The translations under genes were made by a program, and so were the position numbers. The notes under the pieces are model-generated. The model did not search any database. It was not told where the DNA came from and saw only the letters and a list, made by a program, of their open reading frames with translations. Shown one piece after another: positions 1-5,738 of a stretch of 6,030 nt of DNA (position 1 is its first letter; every line of letters begins with the position of its first letter). The stretch lies in NCBI GenBank assembly GCA_004556965.1, contig SFFE01000041.1, positions 1 through 6,030 of the forward strand, written 5' to 3'. Source of the stretch: Clostridiales bacterium. GTDB lineage: Bacteria; Bacillota; Clostridia; Oscillospirales; Oscillospiraceae.

Positions 1-4
1 ATCC

Positions 5-33
5 CCCGGCCACAAGCTTGCCTTGTGGCCGGG
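5..33. repeat. 12-bp perfect hairpin at window edge
   Basis: CCCGGCCACAAG (5-16) and CTTGTGGCCGGG (22-33) pair perfectly over 12 bp around a 5-nt loop. No T-tract follows on either strand, so it is a poor match to a Rho-independent terminator even though it probably lies after an upstream gene. The right flank (34-60, from TAAGGAAG) matches the sequence after the large hairpin at 6004-6030 at about 20 of 27 positions. It is therefore best read as the large hairpin of a repeat unit whose other arm is outside the window. The pairing is certain; the role is unknown. Confidence 0.6.
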
Positions 34-66
34 TAAGGAAGAACGGGGAAGCGGATATGGAGACGT

Positions 67-109
67 CGCGTTTACGCGGCGGCGAAATGGAGCGCGCCCG
101 TTCTGACGC
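67..109 (-). repeat. Dispersed repeat, copy C (inverted, partial)
   Basis: Positions 90-109 (GAGCGCGCCCGTTCTGACGC) are the exact 20-nt reverse complement of 5741-5760 in copy B. Just inside, at 67-78, is a small hairpin CGCGT-TT-ACGCG. On the minus strand it reads CGCGT-AA-ACGCG and corresponds to CGTGT-AA-ACACG in copies A and B, with one base pair changed on both sides. Read on the minus strand, the box, small hairpin, a TCCGCT...GTTCTTCCTT arm and the 5-33 hairpin follow in the same order as in copy A. The box ends three bases before the -35 element of the next gene. Confidence 0.6.
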
Positions 110-111
110 GG

Positions 112-140
112 TTGACCTGCTGAAAAAACAGTGCTATAAT
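112..140 (+). promoter_or_regulatory. Consensus sigma-A promoter for the methyltransferase gene
   Basis: The -35 element TTGACC (112-117, five of six consensus) and the -10 element TATAAT (135-140, perfect) are separated by 17 bp, the optimal spacing. A TG at 132-133 adds an extended -10. Transcription would begin near 147-148, giving a leader of about 50 nt before the ATG at 197. No operator-like dyad is obvious between the promoter and the start codon. This is the only consensus promoter I recognise in the window. Confidence 0.85.
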
Positions 141-196
141 ACTATGTCTCAATATATTCTGGCGCATTGTCGCCGGACGTTGGATGGAGCGTTGGT

Positions 197-1063
197 ATGT
201 GGATTTCAGATCAGTGGCGGGACTTTGAATTGCTGGACTGCTCGCGCGGCGAGAAGCTGGAGCGCTGGGGAAACTATATCCTCGTGCGGCCGGACCCGCA
301 GGCGATCTGGGATACGCCGCGCACCGACGCGCGCTGGCGGCGGCCGTCCGGCAAGTACAGCCGCAGCGAATCCGGCGGCGGAAGCTGGGACAAGCGCACC
401 CTCCCGCCGAGCTGGGACGTGCACTACCGCGAGCTGACCTTCCACGTCAAGCCCATGAACTTCAAGCACACCGGCATTTTCCCCGAACAGGCCGTGAACT
501 GGGACTACGCCATGGCGAAGATCCGCGGCGCGCACCGGCCGATCTCGGTGCTGAACCTCTTCGCCTACACCGGCGCGGCGACGATCGCGTGCGCGGCGGC
601 GGGGGCGAGCGTGTGCCACGTGGACGCGGCGAAGGGCATGGTCGCGTGGGCGAAGGAGAATGCCGCGGCTTCCGGCCTGTCCGACCGGCCGGTGCGCTGG
701 ATCGTGGACGACTGCGCCAAGTTCGTTGAGCGGGAGATCCGCCGCGGGCGGAAGTACGACGCGATCATCATGGATCCGCCGAGCTACGGGCGCGGCCCCG
801 GCGGCGAGGTCTGGAAGCTGGAGACGAATCTCTGGCCGTTTGTGCAGCTCGTGTCCGGTGTACTGTCGGACGAGCCGCTGTTCGTCATCATCAATTCCTA
901 CACCACGGGGCTGTCCCCGTCGGTGCTGACGTATATTTCCGAGAGCATTTTCACGAAACGCTTCAGCGGCCACAGCGAGGCGCAGGAGCTTGGCCTTCCG
1001 GTGACCGATTCCGGGCTGGTGCTGCCCTGCGGCGCAACGTGCCGTTGGACGGCGTCAGAATGA
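197..1063 (+). CDS. Class I SAM-dependent methyltransferase, RlmI/COG1092-like
   Basis: The gene encodes a 288-aa cytoplasmic methyltransferase, probably acting on rRNA or another nucleic acid. The SAM-binding motif I is VLNLFAYTGA at residues 118-127, followed by the acidic strand end HVDAAK (141-146) and a DD pair (171-172). Motif IV is IIMDPPSYGRG (190-200); DPPSYG is the hallmark of the RlmI/RlmK group. HTGIFPEQ (91-98), just before the Rossmann domain, is also typical. The first 80 or so residues (WRDFELLDCSRGEKLERWGNYIL...) form the N-terminal extension of this family and are not the PUA domain of E. coli RlmI, so the exact target cannot be named. I chose ATG 197 over TTG 167 because GGAG at 186-189 lies 7 nt upstream. 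The gene has its own promoter. Its last codons and stop fall inside repeat copy A. Confidence 0.85.
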   Translation: MWISDQWRDFELLDCSRGEKLERWGNYILVRPDPQAIWDTPRTDARWRRPSGKYSRSESGGGSWDKRTLPPSWDVHYRELTFHVKPMNFKHTGIFPEQAVNWDYAMAKIRGAHRPISVLNLFAYTGAATIACAAAGASVCHVDAAKGMVAWAKENAAASGLSDRPVRWIVDDCAKFVEREIRRGRKYDAIIMDPPSYGRGPGGEVWKLETNLWPFVQLVSGVLSDEPLFVIINSYTTGLSPSVLTYISESIFTKRFSGHSEAQELGLPVTDSGLVLPCGATCRWTASE

Positions 1064-1187
1064 ACGCGCTCCGCGTCCTCACAAGCTCCGTATCGCTCAC
1101 CCCCGTGTAAACACGCGGTCTCGTTCACTCCGCTGTTCGTCCTTTCAAAACCGAAACGATGTTTCGGTTTTGGGAGGAGAAGCGGAA
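1050..1187 (+). repeat. Dispersed repeat, copy A
   Basis: This unit begins with CGGCGTCAGAA (1050-1060), which overlaps the 3' end of the methyltransferase gene. GCGTCCTCACA follows at 1073-1083. Next come CCCCCGTGTAAACACGCGG (1100-1118), containing a small hairpin at 1104-1115, and TCGTCCTTTC leading into a large hairpin. Each block recurs in the same order at 5739-6010 (copy B), including 19 of 19 bases at 1100-1118 against 5931-5949 and 21 of 21 at 1137-1157 against 5968-5988. Copy A lacks about 150 bp that copy B carries in the middle. No open reading frame in it looks real. Confidence 0.8.
1129..1187 (+). terminator. Large hairpin of copy A, possible terminator
   Basis: CAAAACCGAAAC (1146-1157), the loop GAT, and GTTTCGGTTTTG (1161-1172) form a perfect 12-bp stem. 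In RNA it extends to 18 bp through 1140-1145 against 1173-1178 with two U-G pairs, and TCCGCT (1129-1134) can still meet AGCGGA (1181-1186) beyond an interior bulge. The A4/T4 at the stem base resembles a bidirectional Rho-independent terminator closing the methyltransferase unit. However, the T-run is only four long and is followed by GGG, so termination may be weak. If it does not terminate, the ecf operon could be transcribed by read-through, since I see no consensus promoter between 1064 and 1219. Confidence 0.45.
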
Positions 1188-1219
1188 GGAAAGCTTATCG
1201 AAATAGAGAAGGACACCAC

Positions 1220-2068
1220 ATGGAACCGATTATCAAAATCGAACATTTGAGCTATACCTACCCTGGCGAGACGGAGCCGTCTCTGAAGGACCTGAATCTG
1301 GAGATCGGGACCGGCACGTTTGTGGCGGTGCTCGGCCACAACGGCTCCGGCAAATCGACGCTCGCCAAGCACCTGAACGCAATTTTGCTGCCCACGGAGG
1401 GCCGGGTTCTGGTAGACGGGATCGACACTGCCGACGAGCAGCAGCTTCTCAGGGTGCGCGGCACGGTGGGCATGGTGTTTCAAAACCCCGACAACCAGAT
1501 CGTCGCCAACGTCGTCGAGGACGACGTAGCCTTCGCGCCGGAGAATCTCGGCGTGCCGCCGGAGGAGATCCGCCGGCGGGTGGACGCGGCGCTCAAACAG
1601 GTGGGGATGTATGAATTTCGCATGCACGCGCCGCACCTGCTTTCGGGCGGACAGAAGCAGCGCGTCGCCATCGCGGGCGTGATCGCCATGGAGCCGAAGT
1701 GCATCGTGCTCGACGAGCCGACCGCGATGCTCGACCCGGCCGGCCGGCGCGAGGTCGTCGAGACCGTGACGCGCCTGTGCCGCGAAAAGGGGATTACCGT
1801 GGTGCTCATCACGCACCATATGAACGAGTGCATCGGCGCGGATCGAGTGATCGTCATGTCGAACGGCGTCATCGTCGCCGACGGCGCGCCGAAGGACGTG
1901 TTCCGGCAGTCGGCGCTGCTGCGCCGCGAAGGGCTGACCGTACCGGTGACGACCGAGCTGCTCGAGCAGCTGAGCGCCGCCGGAATGGCGCTGCCGCTGG
2001 ACGCACTCACCGTAGATGCGTGCGCGGACGCGATCGCAAGCGCGCTCGCCGGAGCGCCACACCCTTGA
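1220..2068 (+). CDS. ecfA1: ECF transporter ATPase EcfA1 (CbiO-like)
   Basis: This is a 282-aa ABC ATPase, one of the pair that powers energy-coupling-factor importers for vitamins and metal ions at the inner face of the membrane. All ATPase motifs are intact: Walker A GHNGSGKST (39-47), Q-loop Gln88 in FQNPDNQ, signature LSGGQKQR (141-148), Walker B CIVLDEPT (161-168) with catalytic Glu166, and the switch His199. FQNPDNQIV, the length and the C-terminal tail after residue 230 fit EcfA1/CbiO rather than a generic ABC ATPase. ATG 1220 is preceded by AAGGA (1209-1213) at 6-nt spacing. It is the first gene of the ecfA1-ecfA2-ecfT-truA series, and its position before the second ATPase matches the usual Firmicute order. 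No EcfS gene is nearby. Confidence 0.93.
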   Translation: MEPIIKIEHLSYTYPGETEPSLKDLNLEIGTGTFVAVLGHNGSGKSTLAKHLNAILLPTEGRVLVDGIDTADEQQLLRVRGTVGMVFQNPDNQIVANVVEDDVAFAPENLGVPPEEIRRRVDAALKQVGMYEFRMHAPHLLSGGQKQRVAIAGVIAMEPKCIVLDEPTAMLDPAGRREVVETVTRLCREKGITVVLITHHMNECIGADRVIVMSNGVIVADGAPKDVFRQSALLRREGLTVPVTTELLEQLSAAGMALPLDALTVDACADAIASALAGAPHP

Positions 2069-2122
2069 GAAGCCTTCCTCGACGTGGGAAGCCTTAACGT
2101 TCTGAAAAAGGAATCAACAGCT

Positions 2123-2989
2123 ATGACGCCAATTATTCGGGCGGAGGAACTCCGGCATGTGTACAGCGCCGGGACGCCCTTTGAAAAAGTTGCGATTGAC
2201 AGCGTGAATTTGGACATCGCCGCCGGCGAGTTCGTGGGCATCATCGGCCACACCGGCTCTGGCAAGAGCACGTTCATCCAGCATTTGAACGGCCTGCTCA
2301 AGCCCACGTCGGGCACGGTCTGCTTCGACGGTGGGGACATTGCCCGCTCCAAGGAGGCCACGCGCGATGTGCGCTTTCAGGTCGGGCTGGTGTTTCAGTA
2401 CCCGGAGTACCAGCTCTTTGAGGAGACTGTGTACCGCGACATCGCGTTCGGGCCGAAGAACATGAAGCTCTCCGCGCAGGAGATCGACGAGCGCGTGCGC
2501 GAGGCGGCGCGGTTCGTCGGCGTCGGCGAGGAGCTGTTTGAGCGCTCGCCGCTGGAGCTTTCCGGCGGGCAGAAGCGGCGCATCGCCATTGCGGGCGTGA
2601 TTGCCATGCGGCCGAAGGTGCTCATTCTCGACGAGCCGACGGCGGGGCTTGACCCCGAGGGCTGCCGGAGCGTGCTGCAGAACATCGTGGACTACCGGCG
2701 CGAGACCGGCTCGACCGTTCTGCTCGTGACGCACAGCATGGACGACGCTGCGCGCATCGCGGACCGCCTCATTGTGTTCCACGCGGGGCACATCGCCTTC
2801 GACGGGACGCCGGAGGAGGTCTTCGGCCACACACAGGAGCTGCTCTCCATCGGGCTGGACGTGCCGCAGGCGGCGCAGATCGCGCAGGCGCTGCGCGACC
2901 GGGACGTGCCGCTGCCGGAGTCGATCTATACGGTGGGGCAGCTGCGCGAAGCGGTGCTCGCCGTGCGGAAGGGGGCGGACGTATGCTGA
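2123..2989 (+). CDS. ecfA2: ECF transporter ATPase EcfA2 (CbiO-like)
   Basis: This is a 288-aa partner ATPase that heterodimerises with EcfA1 below EcfT. Walker A is GHTGSGKST (42-50), the Q-loop Gln92 lies in FQYPEYQLFE, the signature is LSGGQKRR (146-153), Walker B is VLILDEPT (166-173) with Glu171, and the switch is His204. The N-terminal YSAGTPFEKVAI and the FQYPEYQLFEETV stretch are diagnostic of EcfA2 as opposed to EcfA1. I chose ATG 2123, with AAGGA at 2108-2112, over an in-frame GTG at 2084. The GTG has no ribosome binding site and would add 13 residues that do not resemble the family. The gene lies 54 nt after ecfA1, and its stop overlaps the ecfT start by 7 nt. Confidence 0.93.
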   Translation: MTPIIRAEELRHVYSAGTPFEKVAIDSVNLDIAAGEFVGIIGHTGSGKSTFIQHLNGLLKPTSGTVCFDGGDIARSKEATRDVRFQVGLVFQYPEYQLFEETVYRDIAFGPKNMKLSAQEIDERVREAARFVGVGEELFERSPLELSGGQKRRIAIAGVIAMRPKVLILDEPTAGLDPEGCRSVLQNIVDYRRETGSTVLLVTHSMDDAARIADRLIVFHAGHIAFDGTPEEVFGHTQELLSIGLDVPQAAQIAQALRDRDVPLPESIYTVGQLREAVLAVRKGADVC

Positions 2990-3792
2990 AGGACATTACG
3001 CTCGGCCAGTACTTCCCGGGCGACAGCATTGCCCACCGGCTCGACCCGCGCGCCAAGCTGCTGCTGGTCGTCGTGTTCATCGCCGCGCTCTTCACGGCGG
3101 AAAACTATCTGTCCTACGCGTTCATGCTCGTGGTGACGGGGACGATGATCGCGGTCTCGCGCATCCCGCTCAAGTCCATTCTCCGCGGGCTGAAGCCGCT
3201 GTTTATCATCATCCTGCTGACAGCGCTGCTGAATGTGTTTTTCACGCAGGGCACGCCCGTGCAGATCGGTTCGGTGACGCTCAAGCACGTCACCTATGAG
3301 GGCATTGTGCGCGCGGCGTTCATGGTGCTGCGCATCATGATGCTCATTTCGGGCACGCTGCTGCTGACGTATACCACCTCGCCCATCGCGCTCACCGACG
3401 GGATGGAGATTCTGTTCGGGCCGCTGAAGAAGATCAAGGTGCCCGTACACGAGATGTCCATGATGATGAGCATGGCGCTGCGCTTCATCCCCACGCTCAT
3501 CGAGGAGACGGACAAGATCATGTCCGCCCAGAAGGCGCGCGGCGCGGATTTTGAGACTGGTAAGCTGATTGACCGCGCCAAGGCGCTGCTGCCGCTGCTG
3601 GTGCCGCTGTTCGTGTCGGCGTTCCGCCGGGCGGACGAACTGGCCATTGCCATGGAGAGCCGCTGTTACCACGGTGACGAAGGGCGTACGCGCATGAAGC
3701 AGCTCCGCTGGCAGACGCGCGACACGCTGGCCATGCTCCTGGGCGGCGCCGTGCTCGCGGCGACGATCGTGATGAATGTTTACGGACTATGA
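2983..3792 (+). CDS. ecfT: ECF transporter transmembrane protein EcfT
   Basis: This is a 269-aa integral membrane subunit that couples EcfA1/EcfA2 ATP hydrolysis to movement of the exchangeable substrate-binding EcfS proteins. Hydrophobic segments lie near residues 25-38, 44-58, 72-87, 110-130 and 247-265. The cytoplasmic coupling region carries the two short ATPase-contact motifs: AQKARG (182-187, Ala-Arg-Gly) and the second at ESRCYHG (225-231), where Ser-Arg-Cys replaces Ala-Arg-Gly. The N-terminal DSIAHRLDPRAKL is a family hallmark. The ATG sits inside the end of ecfA2 (ATGCTGA), with a purine-rich GGAAGGGGG just upstream, so translation is probably coupled. The stop overlaps the truA start by 4 nt (ATGA). 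Confidence 0.93.
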   Translation: MLKDITLGQYFPGDSIAHRLDPRAKLLLVVVFIAALFTAENYLSYAFMLVVTGTMIAVSRIPLKSILRGLKPLFIIILLTALLNVFFTQGTPVQIGSVTLKHVTYEGIVRAAFMVLRIMMLISGTLLLTYTTSPIALTDGMEILFGPLKKIKVPVHEMSMMMSMALRFIPTLIEETDKIMSAQKARGADFETGKLIDRAKALLPLLVPLFVSAFRRADELAIAMESRCYHGDEGRTRMKQLRWQTRDTLAMLLGGAVLAATIVMNVYGL

Positions 3793-4553
3793 GAAATATC
3801 GCGTTACGACTGCAATATGACGGCTCGGCCTATCATGGCTGGCAGGTGCAGAAAACGGAGGTCACCGTCGCCGAGACGCTGGAAAAAGCGCTCACAAAGG
3901 TGTGTGGCCATCCGGTGAAGGCCGTCGGCTGCGGGCGGACGGACGCGGGCGTGCACGCGCTGCGCTACTGCGCGAACTTCCGCACGGACTGCACGATCCC
4001 GATCGACCGTGTGCCGCTGGCCGTCAATTCCCGGCTTCCGGGCGATATCGCCGTGGTGGACGCCGTGGAAGCGCCGGAGGATTTCAACGCCATCGGCTCC
4101 TGCATCCAGAAGGAATACATTTATAAGATCCACAATTCCCGCATCCGCGACCCGTTTCTGGAGCGCCGCGTGTGCTTTTACCCCGCGCCGCTCGACATCG
4201 GGCTGCTGCAGCGCGCCGGGCGCGCGTTCGAGGGGACGCACGATTTCGCCGCGGTGCGCTCTGTCGGCACGGAGACGAAGACCACCGTGCGCACGGTGCA
4301 CTGGTGCCGCGCCGGGCAAGTGGGCGAGCACATCACCATCGCGGTGTGTGCCGACGGTTTTTTGTACAACATGGTGCGCGCCATCGTGGGCACGATGGTG
4401 TACGCCTCGCACGGCAAGCTCGTGCCGGAGGAGATCCCGGCGCTGCTCGAAACGCGCGACCGGCGCCTCACCGGGCCGACGATGCCGCCGCAGGGACTGT
4501 ATCTCAACCGCGTGTGGTATGACGGCGCGGTGGGAGAAATGATGCTGCGATAA
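3789..4553 (+). CDS. truA: tRNA pseudouridine(38-40) synthase TruA
   Basis: This 254-aa cytoplasmic enzyme isomerises uridines 38-40 in the anticodon arm of many tRNAs to pseudouridine. The catalytic aspartate is Asp52 in GCGRTDAGVHA (47-57). The conserved active-site tyrosine is Tyr110 in KEYIYKI. Other family blocks are YDGSAYHGWQ at the N-terminus, GTHDFAAV (149-156), FLYNMVRAIVGTM (191-203) and a C-terminal PPQGLYLNRVWY. The length is normal and the protein is complete. The start overlaps the ecfT stop as ATGA, with no separate promoter. Linkage to the ECF module is a long-conserved Firmicute arrangement; the link appears to be positional rather than functional. Confidence 0.95.
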   Translation: MRNIALRLQYDGSAYHGWQVQKTEVTVAETLEKALTKVCGHPVKAVGCGRTDAGVHALRYCANFRTDCTIPIDRVPLAVNSRLPGDIAVVDAVEAPEDFNAIGSCIQKEYIYKIHNSRIRDPFLERRVCFYPAPLDIGLLQRAGRAFEGTHDFAAVRSVGTETKTTVRTVHWCRAGQVGEHITIAVCADGFLYNMVRAIVGTMVYASHGKLVPEEIPALLETRDRRLTGPTMPPQGLYLNRVWYDGAVGEMMLR

Positions 4554-4558
4554 GCGCA

Positions 4559-4600
4559 CGCGCCGTAAGCGCGCACGTTCGCTCCGCGAGCCGTATTTTT
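4559..4600 (+). terminator. Weak stem-loops with T-run between truA and the next gene
   Basis: In the 68-nt gap after truA, CGCGC-CGTAA-GCGCG (4559-4573) can form a 5-bp stem, and GCTC-CGC-GAGC (4581-4591) a 4-bp stem followed by TATTTTT (4594-4600). Either could attenuate transcription, but both are short. CGTTCGCTCCGC (4576-4587) resembles CGTTCACTCCGC at 1122-1133 in repeat copy A at 11 of 12 positions. The gap may thus be a decayed piece of the same repeat. I see no promoter here. Confidence 0.25.
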
Positions 4601-4621
4601 CCGACGAGAACGGTGATTTTT

Positions 4622-5725
4622 ATGGACGAGAGAACGCCTTCGAAAAATCCAAAGCTGCGGATGCTCGTGATCGCTGCGGTTGCGGTGATCGCGGCGCTGC
4701 TGTTCGTGGTTCTGCTGCTGCAGCGCGGCGGGCGCGCGTCCACCGGCACGGGCGCAGAGCCGGAGCCGTATACGCTCGACAGCAGCGCCAAGCAGGTGTT
4801 CCGTGCGTCGGAGGGGCGGCTGGCCGTCGCCTCCAGCAGCGGCCTGCAGCTCTTTGATGAAAACGGGAGCACCGTGCTGCACGAAATCTTTTCCCTCACG
4901 GAGCCGGGGCTGACCGTGGGCGGCGGATACGCCGCAGCCTATGACATCGGCGGCACGCGGCTGTGCGTGGCCGATTTTGACGGCAGTGTTGAGGACGTCG
5001 AGGTGTCCGGCTCCATCGTGTCCGCGTCCCTGAACGGCAGCGGCTGGCTCACGGTCGTGACCGACGCCGCCGGGTACAAGGGACAGGTGACGGTGTATGA
5101 CAAAGACCGGAACGCCGTTTATGAGTGGTACTCCGGCAAGGGCTACGTGATGAACGCGGCCTTGTCGGACAGCGGCGACCGTCTCGCCGTGCTGTGCGCG
5201 GAGGAGGGCGGTTCGGCTGTGCACCTGTTCGCGCTCGACAGCGAGACCGAGCGCGGCTGCTATACCGCCGCGGGCGAGCTGTTCGCCGATCTGTACTGGA
5301 TCGACGGCGGCCGGGTCTGCGCCCTGTCGCAGACGCGGCTGGCGTTTTTGAACGACAAGGGCGAGCCGGCGGGCGAATACCGCTACGACGGCATGTATTT
5401 ATACGATTACTCCAAGGAGGGGGACGGATTTTTCACCCTCGTCCTTTCGCAATACCGCTCCGGCAGCGCGGCGAAGATCGTGACGGTCTCGCCGGGCGGC
5501 ACGGTGCTGGGTGAGACGGCGCCGGACGGCGATGTGGAAAGCGTCTCCGTCTGCGGCAAGCAGGTGCTTTTGTGCGGCGGCGGCAAGCTCACGCTCTACA
5601 ATCAGCAGATGGAGCGGCTGGGGCAGGTGCAGGAGGACTTGCTCGGCGTGCGCCGGGCGCTGCTGCTCCAGCGCGGCAAGGTGCTGCTGGTGTACGACTA
5701 TTCCGCGCAGAGCTACAGCCTATAA
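4622..5725 (+). CDS. Membrane-anchored propeller-like protein, DUF5711-type
   Basis: The product is a 367-aa protein of unknown function, probably a DUF5711 member (family call from memory of clostridial sequences). It has a short basic cytoplasmic N-terminus (DERTPSKNPKLR), one transmembrane helix at about residues 13-33, and a long extracytoplasmic part after LQRGG. There is no signal-peptidase or lipobox site. The outer part is built of repeated pairs of beta strands ending in turns such as LQLFDENGSTV, VTVYDKDRNAVYEW, VHLFALDSETER, LAFLNDKGEPAGEY and LTLYNQQMERLGQV. This pattern suggests a seven- or eight-blade beta-propeller. No catalytic motif is evident. ATG 4622 is favoured by GGTGAT (4612-4617), which fits the 16S complement. 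GTG 4613 in frame would add three residues. It lies 68 nt after truA and is probably co-transcribed. Confidence 0.75.
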   Translation: MDERTPSKNPKLRMLVIAAVAVIAALLFVVLLLQRGGRASTGTGAEPEPYTLDSSAKQVFRASEGRLAVASSSGLQLFDENGSTVLHEIFSLTEPGLTVGGGYAAAYDIGGTRLCVADFDGSVEDVEVSGSIVSASLNGSGWLTVVTDAAGYKGQVTVYDKDRNAVYEWYSGKGYVMNAALSDSGDRLAVLCAEEGGSAVHLFALDSETERGCYTAAGELFADLYWIDGGRVCALSQTRLAFLNDKGEPAGEYRYDGMYLYDYSKEGDGFFTLVLSQYRSGSAAKIVTVSPGGTVLGETAPDGDVESVSVCGKQVLLCGGGKLTLYNQQMERLGQVQEDLLGVRRALLLQRGKVLLVYDYSAQSYSL

Positions 5726-5738
5726 AGCCTCCCGGCGT

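Noticed and set aside
18..437. Plus-strand frame from 18 that overlaps the methyltransferase start
   Set aside because: It runs through the repeat and promoter and then into an alternate frame of the methyltransferase. It has no ribosome binding site and an Arg/Ser/Ala-rich tail.
206..973. Long minus-strand open frame opposite the methyltransferase (255 aa)
   Set aside because: It is rich in Arg, Ala, His and Val, as expected from the complement of a GC-rich gene. It has no recognisable motif, and the + strand frame carries clear methyltransferase motifs.
1064..1219. Riboswitch or separate promoter upstream of ecfA1
   Set aside because: No -35/-10 pair of acceptable quality and no conserved riboswitch core is visible. 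The space is explained by repeat copy A.
2069..2095. Direct repeat GAAGCCTT (2069-2076, 2088-2095) and a 5-bp stem CTTCC/GGAAG in the ecfA1-ecfA2 gap
   Set aside because: It is too short to separate from chance, and there is no T-run. The genes are expected to be co-transcribed.
2084..2122. GTG 2084 as an upstream start for ecfA2
   Set aside because: There is no ribosome binding site before it, and the extra 13 residues do not resemble EcfA2. ATG 2123 has AAGGA upstream and gives the usual N-terminus.
4178..5224. 348-aa minus-strand open frame across truA and the DUF5711-type gene
   Set aside because: It spans two + strand genes and the gap between them, has low-complexity Arg/Ala/His-rich composition and matches no family. 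It is a shadow of GC-rich coding DNA.
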